Shown here piece by piece: positions 1 to 9,100 of a stretch of 64,000 nucleotides of DNA (positions within the stretch are counted from its first letter, which is position 1; each line of letters starts with the position of its first letter). Origin of the DNA: Pseudomonas sp. 6D_7.1_Bac1 (GTDB taxonomy: Bacteria; Pseudomonadota; Gammaproteobacteria; Pseudomonadales; Pseudomonadaceae). Below the pieces are notes generated by a model. That model made no database searches and had not been told where the DNA came from. It saw nothing but the letters and a program-made list of their open reading frames with translations. A program made the translations under genes and the position numbers. The DNA is taken from NCBI RefSeq assembly GCF_025465945.1, contig NZ_JANLNW010000064.1, forward strand, positions 55,344 through 119,343, given 5' to 3'.

Positions 1-1645
1 CATGCTTCACCGTATCGAGTCGGTGGGCGATCACCATCAAGGTGCGACCCTGGGCGAATCGCGACAGCGCTTGCTGGAGCTTCACCTCGTTCTCGGCATC
101 GGCTGCCGCCGTGGCTTCATCAAGCACCAGTACCGGCGGGTCCAATAGCACGGCACGGGCGATACTCACGCGCTGCAACTCGCCGCCGGAGAGCTGCGCA
201 TCCTCGCCGATCACCGAGTCATAACCCCGCGGCAAGGCGAGGATGCGCTCGTGAATGCTTGCGGTGCGCGCTGCGTCTTCGATTTCCTGCTGGCTGGCCG
301 AGGGCCGACCCAAGGCGATGTTGTCGCGCAGGCTGGCATGGATAAGACGCACTTCCTGCAGCACAAAACCGATGCGCCGGTACAATTGCGCGCTCTCGAT
401 CTGCCTGATGTCGACGCCGCCCAGGGTAATGCGCCCTTCAGTCGGATCGAAGAAGCGCAGCAGCAGGCGTGCCAATGTCGACTTGCCGGAGCCGGAAGCA
501 CCGACAATCGCCGTCACGGTACCGGGCTTGAGGGTGAAGCCAATGTCCTTGAGCACCGGGTTCTGGCCGTCGTAGCTATAGCCGAGTTGCTCGACGCGAA
601 TTTCGGCATTTTCGGGCAACTGCGGTGACTTGCCCGCCAGGGTTTCCAGTACCGGCGTTTCCAGCAGCGTATGCACACGTTGGGCAGCGGCGGTGGCATT
701 GTTCAGGTCGTGGGTGATGTAGCTCAACAGCAGCAGTGGCGCACAGATGCCCGGCGCCACCAAGACGAAGGGCAAGACCTCTACCGGCGTGATCCAGCCC
801 AGGCTTACCAACAAAGTGCCGAAGGCCAGCACCACCCCGAGTACCGCAACCGGGGTAATCATTGCATGGGCGTTGGCCATCGCGCTGACCAGCGGCCGTG
901 TGAAGTCGGTGAACGCCTCGGCGAAGGCATCCACCGCCCCACGGTAGCTGCCATGAGCCTTGCCCTCGACACCGAAGGCCTTGACCACGGGAATGCCGTT
1001 GACGAACTCAACCACTGCGTTGTTGATACGTGCCATACCGGCGCCGAACGATTGCATGTTCGCCCCACTGGCCTTGGTAGCCCTGGAGAAAAACAGGAAA
1101 AACAGCGGGAATGGCAGCAAGGAGACAATTGCCATGCGCCAGTCCATGGCAAACAGGTACAGGATGGCGATGAGGATCGCACCCACGGTACGGCCCAGCG
1201 TGGTAAAGAAATGCGCAGTCAGGCTGTGCAGCGTACCGATGTCATCCTGCATTGCCTGTTTGACTTCGCCCGAAGCCCGGCTGGTGAACCAGCCCAGCGG
1301 CACCTTGGCCAGTCGACGGGTAATCGCCAAACGCAAATGGCCGGTGATGTGATTGTCGGCCAGGTGCGCGACCATCTCGGCCACCGAAATCAACGTCATG
1401 CCGAGGAACAGGCACACGAGGCTGACGCTGACAACCCGCCAGACCTGATCCTGCATCTGGACCCAGCCGGTAGCCGCCTCGGCCTGCCCCATCGAGAACT
1501 GTGCGATATGGGCGATGCCTGCCAGGGGCACCATCGTCAGCATGGTCCCGATGGCGGCCAGTACCGCGGCGACAATCAGCCGGCCGCGTACGGGTCTCAG
1601 TATCCCGGATACCGAGCCGGCGGCGGGTTTGTCTTTAACACTCAT
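1..1645 (-). CDS. ABC exporter, fused permease-ATPase (YbtP/YbtQ/IrtA-like), 3' end cut by window edge
   Basis: About 548 residues are visible; the C-terminus lies beyond position 1. An N-terminal membrane domain (roughly residues 20-330, several hydrophobic segments) is followed by a nucleotide-binding domain. That domain has Walker A GASGSGKST (about residue 380), the signature LSGGELQRV (about 484), Walker B VLVLDEATAAAD, and the H-loop IAHR. The start is the ATG at 1645, preceded by AGGAG. It lies downstream of the FecI-type sigma gene on the same strand and next to siderophore NRPS genes. The family includes the yersiniabactin proteins YbtP/YbtQ and mycobacterial IrtA/B, which move siderophores or Fe-siderophore across the inner membrane. 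A partner half-transporter and the outer-membrane receptor are not in the window and may lie to the left. The direction of transport cannot be told from sequence. Confidence 0.85.
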   Translation of the reverse strand, partial: MSVKDKPAAGSVSGILRPVRGRLIVAAVLAAIGTMLTMVPLAGIAHIAQFSMGQAEAATGWVQMQDQVWRVVSVSLVCLFLGMTLISVAEMVAHLADNHITGHLRLAITRRLAKVPLGWFTSRASGEVKQAMQDDIGTLHSLTAHFFTTLGRTVGAILIAILYLFAMDWRMAIVSLLPFPLFFLFFSRATKASGANMQSFGAGMARINNAVVEFVNGIPVVKAFGVEGKAHGSYRGAVDAFAEAFTDFTRPLVSAMANAHAMITPVAVLGVVLAFGTLLVSLGWITPVEVLPFVLVAPGICAPLLLLSYITHDLNNATAAAQRVHTLLETPVLETLAGKSPQLPENAEIRVEQLGYSYDGQNPVLKDIGFTLKPGTVTAIVGASGSGKSTLARLLLRFFDPTEGRITLGGVDIRQIESAQLYRRIGFVLQEVRLIHASLRDNIALGRPSASQQEIEDAARTASIHERILALPRGYDSVIGEDAQLSGGELQRVSIARAVLLDPPVLVLDEATAAADAENEVKLQQALSRFAQGRTLMVIAHRLDTVKH

Positions 1646-1806
1646 GAGCTCTCCTGAATAACCACTGCCGGCAGCCTGAAGGCATACCTGACTTCCGTTG
1701 TGTTCGAGCGTTTTGCGCGTTGCGTACCTTGTATTCCGAACAGCGACGCAAAATCCTCAATCGAAATACCGATTAATCCGTTCGCCGCCGTGAACCGAAC
1801 GACCGA

Positions 1807-2325
1807 TCACAGGCCAACCCCCGATGCAAATGGGTGACAGGCCCGAAGGCCCGCAGCGATGTACTTTTCGACGGAGGACACCGACACCTTCAACTCGGCC
1901 GCGATATCCCGGTGACCCATGCCATGCAACTTGCACAGCAGCAGCGCTTCGCGGGCCTTGGGTGGCTTGTTATGCAAGGCAACATCGATCTGAGCCAGGG
2001 CTTCGGAGGCCAGCGCGCGAACTTCTTCTGATGGCACCAGAGGCTCGGCTTGTTGCATTAGCCCTTCCAGATGGCTGACCTCAAGATGACGGCGGCGATA
2101 CAGGTCTATCACCATTCCTTTGGCGATTTGGGTCAGATGACTGCGTGGGTTCTCGGTCGAGGGAACCCGGCCTTTCCTGATGAGGTTGAGATAGACATCA
2201 TGGGCGAGATCCGCGGCATCCACCGAACTGCCCAGCTTGCGACGCAACAAACTGCACAACCAGCGGTGATGGTCGACATACAGTTTTTCAAATTGCGCCT
2301 TGGACGCGAACGCTCCGTTGTCCAC
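1807..2325 (-). CDS. FecI-type ECF RNA polymerase sigma factor
   Basis: 172 residues, the usual ECF size. Region 2 (about residues 15-80) contains DAADLAHDVYLNLIRKGR and NPRSHLTQIAKGMVIDLYRR. Region 4 (about 110-165) has an HTH with GMGHRDIAAELKVSVSSVEKYI. The start is GTG at 2325, behind AGGAG. FecI-type factors normally pair with a FecR anti-sigma and a TonB receptor and switch on iron-siderophore uptake genes; no fecR is adjacent here, so it is an orphan within this window. It is divergent from the carrier-condensation NRPS gene, with a Fur-box-like site between them, so it is probably Fur-repressed. Likely targets are the neighbouring transport or siderophore genes (inference). Confidence 0.85.
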   Translation of the reverse strand: MDNGAFASKAQFEKLYVDHHRWLCSLLRRKLGSSVDAADLAHDVYLNLIRKGRVPSTENPRSHLTQIAKGMVIDLYRRRHLEVSHLEGLMQQAEPLVPSEEVRALASEALAQIDVALHNKPPKAREALLLCKLHGMGHRDIAAELKVSVSSVEKYIAAGLRACHPFASGVGL

Positions 2326-2378
2326 AACACCTCTCCTGAGAAGATGGCCTTCGCGATCAGATTTTGACTAATGCGAAT

Positions 2379-2397
2379 AGGTATGATTATTATTTAA
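2379..2397. promoter_or_regulatory. Fur-box-like site, divergent sigma/NRPS promoter region
   Basis: The A/T-rich stretch aggtatgattattatttaa matches about 10 of 19 positions of the classical Fur palindrome, including the ATGAT core. It lies between the start of the sigma gene (2325, minus) and the NRPS gene (2555, plus), so it could control both. The call rests on sequence similarity and on the siderophore context. Confidence 0.5.
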
Positions 2398-2451
2398 CAT
2401 CATACGGTGTTCATGGAGCCCCTGCAATGCGACCTGCTTGCAACTCCTCTG

Positions 2452-2510
2452 ACGCCCGGGATCCTGGGCGTTACACCAGACCGAGGATAGGTCTGTCGGC
2501 ACTCGGTGCC
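2452..2510 (+). other. NRPS leader with two small hairpins
   Basis: Two inverted repeats lie in the 5' region of the carrier-condensation gene: acgccc/gggcgt (2452-2457 with 2466-2471) and ggcac/gtgcc (2498-2502 with 2506-2510, 3-nt loop). No T-tract follows either one, so they are not simple terminators. They may structure the mRNA leader; no known riboswitch is recognised. Confidence 0.3.
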
Positions 2511-2554
2511 ACCTCTACTTCTTACTGTTCAGTTTGATAAGGCGGGAAATTTCC

Positions 2555-4723
2555 ATGATGGAACTCAGTCCAGATTCGTTACCGAAGCAATCTGTTAACG
2601 GTCACGAAGAGCATATCTGGCTCTTGCAGCAACAATACCCCGAACGCATCCTCAAACACCTGAGCGCCTGGCGACTCGACGCTGATGTCAATCTTTCAAG
2701 GCTCGAGCTGGCGATCAAGACCGTCATCGAGACACTGCCCGATCTGAATGCGCGCTATCAGTTCAACGACGACGGTGAAGTGGACAAAGTCCACGCCAGT
2801 GACTGGCAATCCTGCGTTGAACTCATTCGCTCACACTCCGACGCCGAAGCCACCGAGCAATTGCTCTCGCGGCAATCGGCACCGTGGGACGCGCAAAGCC
2901 AGCCGCCGTTCAAGGCACTGATGATTCAAACCGGGCAGAACGTTATCCTGGCGTTCGTGATCCATCAGATCCTCGACCAGACCTGCCAGGAGATCGACCT
3001 GTATCGCGGGGTCCTGAATGCCTATGTCGGTCACTCGACCAGCGACACCCCCTGGTTGCGCCGTCAGGCAGATGGCAAGGTTGCAGCGCCAGCAGCCAGT
3101 GTACCCAGCGCCCAGCCAGCGGCCGACAGCAATGAAGTCGCGACGATTATCCTTGGCGAATTCCGCGGCGCCCTGGCCGAGCCCGACATGCAACTTACGG
3201 ATGACTTCTTTGATTTCGGCGGCCATTCCCTGCTGGCCACCCGCATCATTGGCAAGCTGTTGAGCAACCACAGCATTGAAGTCCAGTTCAATGACTTTTT
3301 CAGCGCCCCTACGGCCGCAGCCCTGGCATCACGCGCCCAGGTCATTGCGCAAAACAACCCGGTGACATCTGCGGCAGGCCTGCCGCAAGACGTGCAGCGC
3401 GCGCCTTTTGCCCTGGCCCAGGCCTCCCTTGGGCGGGCCTATGTCGCCTATGAGTTCGGGACGATTTTCAACCTGCCCTTTGCCTTGGATTTCCTCGATA
3501 ACGTGGATGAAGCGCTATTCGAGCAAGCCTTCAGCGACCTGCTGAAACGCCATGCCAGCCTGCGCACGACCTTCCACTTCCAGAAGGATGAGGCGTACCA
3601 GCAAATCGTGCCGATTGCGCAACTGTCCCACTACAAATGGTTCTGGCCTAGCCATGAGAGCCAAGGGGCAACGCTGGAAAGCGAAGCCTCTTATCAGTTC
3701 GACCTGGCCCGCGAATTGCCCCTCAGGGTTCGCTTCATTTACGACTCGCAGCGCAAGCGCCAAACCCTGTCTTTGTTGATCCATCACATGGCCATTGATG
3801 AATGGTCGCTCAACGTCATGATGGAAGAACTGGCCCAGGCCTACCTCGCCCGTGCCGCCGACAAAGCGCCGACCTGGAAAGCGCCTGCACGGTCATTCCA
3901 CGAATTCGCCGCGCAAGAACAGAGTACCGGCGTCAATCAGCGGCATCTCGACTATTGGACGAGCATGTTGCATGATGCAACCCGCCACTTGGCGCTGCCC
4001 TCCCCTGACCATCAGGCGAGCGCGTCTGCCAATGCCGCTTCGATGAAGGCTCAATGGTTCGAAATCAAACCCGACCAGGACCTCACCGATAACCTGTATG
4101 CCTTCGCCAGACAGAACAACTCGTCGCTGTTCGGCGTGGTCTATACGGCCATTGCGCTGTCCCTGCATAAACTGGGTGGCTTGCAAGATCTGGTGATCGG
4201 CACATCGGCTTCCGGGCGAACCGACCCCGGGTTTTATGAGACGGTCGGTTACTTCACCACCATGGTGGCGCACCGGGTGCAGTTCGATCCTCAGCAGGCA
4301 GTGGGCACGCTGATCGAAAACGTCACCCACCTGATCAATGACTCCATGGCCTATGCCGATGTGCCGCTGGAGTTGATTCAACAGGCCTTGGGTATGACGG
4401 CTGCGGACGGCCTGCTGTTCGACGTCTATATCCAGATTCATGCCAACAACGCCTTGAACGGCACCTTGAGCACGCCAGACGCAGGAACGATCCGCTACCG
4501 ACAGATTGATCCGGACAAGAACCAATCGATGTTCGGTATTCAATTCGAGATCATGGAAAACCTGATCGACGGCAAACGCTCACTGCGCCTGGTGATCACC
4601 TACCGTTCGGATCGTTACAGCGCCGAACAGATGGCACGCCTCAGCGCCATGATCGATCACGTGTTCGCACTCTTCACAACGCCCGATGCAGCCGGCATCG
4701 CCCTGGATCATATCCGCGCATAA
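2555..4723 (+). CDS. NRPS protein: half condensation-like region, carrier (PCP), condensation domain (pseudomonine assembly)
   Basis: 722 residues from ATG 2555, which has GGCGGGA 7 nt upstream; the next codon, ATG 2558, is an alternative. Residues 15-160 resemble only the N-lobe of a condensation domain, and its HHxxxDG motif is degenerate (HQILDQ at 137-142). A carrier domain follows (about 193-262) with intact DFGGHSL; Ser225 is the phosphopantetheine site. Residues 283-715 form a full condensation domain with HHMAIDEWS (410-418). The layout matches the separate carrier-condensation proteins of acinetobactin/pseudomonine-type lines, where this C domain transfers the salicyl-oxazoline chain to N-hydroxyhistamine (family knowledge). 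Because the Cy-Cy-A protein here lacks a working carrier serine, Ser225 is the likely site for the activated beta-hydroxy amino acid. The gene is divergent from fecI and convergent with the N-hydroxylase gene. Confidence 0.85.
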   Translation: MMELSPDSLPKQSVNGHEEHIWLLQQQYPERILKHLSAWRLDADVNLSRLELAIKTVIETLPDLNARYQFNDDGEVDKVHASDWQSCVELIRSHSDAEATEQLLSRQSAPWDAQSQPPFKALMIQTGQNVILAFVIHQILDQTCQEIDLYRGVLNAYVGHSTSDTPWLRRQADGKVAAPAASVPSAQPAADSNEVATIILGEFRGALAEPDMQLTDDFFDFGGHSLLATRIIGKLLSNHSIEVQFNDFFSAPTAAALASRAQVIAQNNPVTSAAGLPQDVQRAPFALAQASLGRAYVAYEFGTIFNLPFALDFLDNVDEALFEQAFSDLLKRHASLRTTFHFQKDEAYQQIVPIAQLSHYKWFWPSHESQGATLESEASYQFDLARELPLRVRFIYDSQRKRQTLSLLIHHMAIDEWSLNVMMEELAQAYLARAADKAPTWKAPARSFHEFAAQEQSTGVNQRHLDYWTSMLHDATRHLALPSPDHQASASANAASMKAQWFEIKPDQDLTDNLYAFARQNNSSLFGVVYTAIALSLHKLGGLQDLVIGTSASGRTDPGFYETVGYFTTMVAHRVQFDPQQAVGTLIENVTHLINDSMAYADVPLELIQQALGMTAADGLLFDVYIQIHANNALNGTLSTPDAGTIRYRQIDPDKNQSMFGIQFEIMENLIDGKRSLRLVITYRSDRYSAEQMARLSAMIDHVFALFTTPDAAGIALDHIRA

Positions 4724-4731
4724 ACCTCAAC

Positions 4732-4770
4732 CAGGGTCTTGGTAACGCCAGAGGTGTTAACAAGACCCTG
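4732..4770. terminator. Possible hairpin between convergent genes
   Basis: A 10-bp perfect inverted repeat, cagggtcttg (4732-4741) with caagaccctg (4761-4770), sits in the 58-bp gap between two convergent genes. There is no good T-tract on either strand, so termination is inferred from location and stem only. Confidence 0.4.
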
Positions 4771-4781
4771 CACATCAAGCT

Positions 4782-6101
4782 CTACGCCTCATGCATCCCG
4801 TAGCGCTGGAACGAAGAGCGCTTGGGCAAGCGGTAGTGCGCTCGACCGAGTAACTGGTTGGCAATCGTCGCATTGCGAATCGCAGCTATCCCGAGATCCG
4901 GTGAACCAACACCATGCTGGAAGATCTCCGCGTTCTGCACGAAAATACGGCCCGTGCCTTTGTCGCAGCGGCGCGCCGTAAAATCTTCCTGGACGATACA
5001 GTCACCATATTCATCGGTTTCAAGCACGGCGCCCTTGAGCCGCTCAAACCACTGCGGCCAGGCATGCCCGTATCCCGTCGCGGCAACAATGGCATCCGCT
5101 TCGAGGGTGCTGGTCTGATCCAGTTCGCGGTGCCGGTAGGCAATTCGCAGCGTACCGTCGACATACTCCACGGTCTCGACCTCGCAGTTGGAAAGCAACG
5201 TCAGCCCCGTATCACTGCCGCCAATCGAGCGTTCGTAGATCAGGTCGTAGATCTGGGCAATGGTCGAAAAACTGATGCCCTTGTACAGCAACCCCTGCCC
5301 CGCAACGATCTCTCGGCGACGCTCTCGTGGAATACTGTGGAAGTACTCCATATAGGATGGCGTAAAGCACTCCTGCCCAAGTTTTGAATACTCCATGGGG
5401 TGGAAGCCTGGCGAACGCGTGATCCAGCGAATCGAAGCACCGGCCGCGATCCGCTCGGGGGTCAACTCGTTGAACAATGCCAGCACGCACTCCGCTGCAC
5501 TCTGGCCGGAGCCAATGACCGTGACCCGCCGGCACTGCGCCAACTGCTCCTGCCTTTTGCCGAACTCCGCCGAATGCATGACCGGCGCCGTGCTCTTGAG
5601 CTGGGCCCACTTCGGCAACAGCGGCACGGTGCCGACGCCAATCGCCAGGTCCCGGCTGTAGTAATGGCGTTTGAAGCCGGACACGGACTGGCTTTCAATC
5701 AGGAATCGGTCAACGCTCGCGTCATAGCTCACATCACAGATGTCTTCGCCGAAGTGGCAGGCGGGCAACTGCTGCGACGCCCATCGACAGTAATGGTCGT
5801 ACTCGCGCCGCGGTACCTGAAAGTTCTCGTAGTAATAGAACTGGTAAAGGCGATCGTGTTGATGCAGGTAGTTCAAGTAACTCAGTTGATGCGTGGGGTC
5901 CGCCATCGTCACCAGGTCCGCCAGGAAGGGAACCTGAAGCGTCGTGCCTGGCAAGAGAAGCCCTTCATGCCAGCGAAATTCCGCTTTGCGATCGAGGAAA
6001 ATACCCGTCACGCCAGGGTGTTTAGACAGTAATGCAGCCAACCCGAGGTTAAAGGGCCCAATGCCAACACCGGCAATATCTACAGTGGGTATATCCGTCA
6101 T
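4782..6101 (-). CDS. Flavin N-monooxygenase (IucD/PvdA/BasC family), probable histamine N-hydroxylase
   Basis: 439 residues. It has an N-terminal FAD motif GVGIGPFNLGLAAL, an NADPH motif GSGQSAAECVLAL in the middle, and the C-terminal ATGYGHAWP motif typical of amine N-hydroxylases. ATG 6101 is preferred: AGGGAG lies 9 nt upstream of it but directly touches the in-frame ATG at 6110. The family hydroxylates the side-chain amine of lysine, ornithine or histamine using FAD, NADPH and O2. It sits 90 bp downstream of the Cy-Cy-A NRPS gene on the same strand, and a histidine decarboxylase gene lies in the same cluster, so histamine is the most likely substrate, as with BasC of acinetobactin. An ornithine or lysine substrate cannot be excluded from sequence alone. 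Confidence 0.82.
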   Translation of the reverse strand: MTDIPTVDIAGVGIGPFNLGLAALLSKHPGVTGIFLDRKAEFRWHEGLLLPGTTLQVPFLADLVTMADPTHQLSYLNYLHQHDRLYQFYYYENFQVPRREYDHYCRWASQQLPACHFGEDICDVSYDASVDRFLIESQSVSGFKRHYYSRDLAIGVGTVPLLPKWAQLKSTAPVMHSAEFGKRQEQLAQCRRVTVIGSGQSAAECVLALFNELTPERIAAGASIRWITRSPGFHPMEYSKLGQECFTPSYMEYFHSIPRERRREIVAGQGLLYKGISFSTIAQIYDLIYERSIGGSDTGLTLLSNCEVETVEYVDGTLRIAYRHRELDQTSTLEADAIVAATGYGHAWPQWFERLKGAVLETDEYGDCIVQEDFTARRCDKGTGRIFVQNAEIFQHGVGSPDLGIAAIRNATIANQLLGRAHYRLPKRSSFQRYGMHEA

Positions 6102-6191
6102 CCGATCCATCTCCCTAAGGACTGCTGTTTGGGTAGAAGGGAGTGCGCTCTGTGGCGCCCCACTCCCTCCACATCAATATTTTTCAAACGC

Positions 6192-9100
6192 TCACGAACC
6201 TTCAGCCATGAGCAGCCGTTCGACGTCTTGTGCGTTGCGGCAACGCAGTAATTGCCCGGGTGAAAGCACCACCGAAAAGTCTTCCTGGAACCGCGCCGAA
6301 ATGGCTTTCAAATGCTGGGGACGCAACCCCAGGCTAATGAAATCCACTGCGTCATTTACCTCGTCTTCCAACGGGTGACCCAGTACGCTCAAGTAGATGT
6401 CCAGCACCTTGTTTCTTTGAGTCGGCACGATCCTGGCGGCAGGCTCGGCCGCTTCATTCGCGGGCGCCGTGAGCAGGCTGCGGGCACGCTGGCGATCAGG
6501 CTTGCCGTTTTGCGACAGCGGCAACTGATCCACCCTCAAGAACCGCGTGGGTACATGGGAGTGCGGCAGATGTTGGCGGGCATAGTTGCGCAACTCGGTT
6601 GCCGTCAGCTCTGCGGCGCCCTGCTGGCCGACATACAGCGCACCAATGCAGACCTCACCTTGACGCTGCTCGCCATAATCGACGACCAGCACGTGCCTGA
6701 CCGATGGGTGATTGATCAGTTCGATCTCGATATCCGGGAGCGACACCCGCACACCGCGAACTTTCACATAGCCGTTGACCCGACTGTCGAAGATCAAGGT
6801 GCCATCGCGACGGTAGCGTCCACAGTCACCGGTGCGGAAAGCACGAACGACTTGGCCCTGTTCATCGCTGACGGTCACGAACTCGCTCTGTGTCAGCTCG
6901 CCGTTTTCCAGGTACCCCAGCGCGAGATTGACACCGGCCGTGTGAATTCGACCGACAACGCCTGCCGGGCAATGCTCACCCTGTGAATCAAGGGTGAAGT
7001 AACTGTTACCGGGCAAGGGCCTTCCATAGGGGATCAGCGCACGGTCATCGGCAGTGATTTCGTGCCAGATACTCCAGATGGTTGTCTCCGTCGGCCCCCC
7101 AAGGGAGATCAACCGCGAAGCCGGCAGCAGCGCGCGCAACTCGGCAATGACGGCAGGCTTGATGTAGTCACCTCCCTGGGCAATCAGGCGCAGGCTCTTC
7201 AAGTCATGAGTGGCGCGGCAAGAAAGGAGCATCTCCAGGATGGCGGGCACCGAACACCACAACGTCACCTGATGCCGGGCAATCAACTGGTTCCAGCGCA
7301 CCGCATCCTTTTCCTCGCCCAGGCCGGGAAGTACCAGCGTCGCCCCCGCTGTCAGGCAGCCCAACACGTCGAAAACCGACATGTCATGGTGAAGCGGGGT
7401 TACCGACATGAACACATCGCGCTCGGTAACGGCCCAGTGCTCAAGGGTGCTACCAATGACATTGGCTGTGGCTCGGTTGCTCAGGACCACACATTTGGGC
7501 TTGCCGGTGGTGCCCGAGGTATAGAGGTAATAGGCTGGCGCTTCGCTTAGCGACAGGTCATCCAACGTGGGCGAAACCTGGGCTTGCGCTGCCAAAAGCT
7601 CATCGGGTGTCGCGAACGGATGCTCGACAGGCTCGCCCTGGGTGATCACCACCAGATCAGGCCGACAGTTTTCCAACAGGAAATGCCTTCGCTCTCCAGG
7701 TGCTGAAGCATCGATGGGAACCCAGATCAAGCCCGTCAATGCACAGGCCAACGTCACCATCGTGTGCTCTGGGCTGCGGGGTAGACATATGGCAACGACA
7801 TCGCGCCGAGAAAGCCCGCGCGCTTTCAACGCAGCGATCACCTGGCATACGCCGTCGCCAAGTTCGGCATAGCTGATTTGCCGGTCGCCGCTGATGAGGG
7901 CGATTCTGGCGTTGGTACGATCAAAAATATTGCTCGCGATCCGCCCGAGAAACCCTGTGTGGCACGCATCAGTGACCGGGCTATTCAATCGGTAGTGACG
8001 CCTATCGATAATCGCCGGGGCATCAATGGCAAAAATACCGTTTGCCGTGATCTGACTGATCGCCCTTTCGAAAGCACTCAAGATATCGCTGACCACAGCC
8101 GGATCAAGTACTTCGCGCGCATAGTCGATGTCGAACACCAAGGCACCTTCGGCGTTGGCCGAGAAGCGAATATCCATCGCCACCTGGGGTGTCTGGGTCA
8201 GCCCGCCACACAAGCTCATGGGACTGTCCGCCGGCGAGACCGGCCAGGAAAAACCGTTGGTGATCACCACGGGCAGGACGGGGCCTGGACCGTGGGATTC
8301 GAACAGCAACCGGGCAAGGTCCACCCCTGAAAAAGCCAGATGCTGCAACCCTTCCAGCACATCCACTTGCAGCTGGGTAGCCCGCTGCGCAAAGCCATCT
8401 GGATCGGAGTTCCAATTGACCGCGATAAAGCTTGAGCGATTGGCAAAGGCACCAGTCGTTTGCGGGGCAACAGGCACCGCGACACACAATCCCCCCTCAT
8501 CGACCCAGTGGGAAAGCACTTCCAGCACCAGCGCCATCAGGGTGGAGTTCTTGAACAGCCGTTGCCGCGCGCCCAGTTTGCAGAAGGCGCTGAACGCTTC
8601 TTTGGGCACCAGCAGGCTCTGTCGCTCATAGCGAGAAGCGCCCACCTGGTCCAGCGGGGTGATCCACGGCAAACGTGGAGCACCGCTCACGGAGGCGAGT
8701 TTGGCTTTCCAATAAGCGGCATCCGCCTTGCGTTGGCGGGTGAGGTCTTCTGGCTCAGGCGCAACCTCCGTGAGCGGTTCCTCGCCTACTGCACCGTCAA
8801 ACAGTTCAACCATGAGGGTTGCGATCGAGCGTCCATCGAGAATCAAGGCATCAAGGCGCACAAAAACGCTCAAATGACCTTCCGGGAGCCGGAAGACCGT
8901 GACATTCCAGGGCGAACGATCCAGCTCGAACAGCGCATGCGCATAAGCCTCACGGCGCTCCTCAACGTAGCCAAGCGCTTCTTCTGGCGACAGGCCAGTG
9001 AGGTCGACTTCCTGCAGGTTTATCTGCACCTCATCACTGACAAACTGCGCGAGTCTCTTCGCATCGATCCGTGTTCTCAGGCTTTCGTGGCGCTGGACCA

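Noticed and set aside
671..1657. Long plus-strand open frame of 328 codons
   Set aside because: It is antisense to a clear ABC transporter with Walker A, signature and Walker B motifs; composition is rich in His/Gln/Arg, typical of shadow frames in high-GC DNA.
4782..6101. Pyoverdine PvdA (ornithine hydroxylase)
   Set aside because: The family is the same, but no pyoverdine genes are present and a histidine decarboxylase is in the cluster, so a histamine hydroxylase is more likely.
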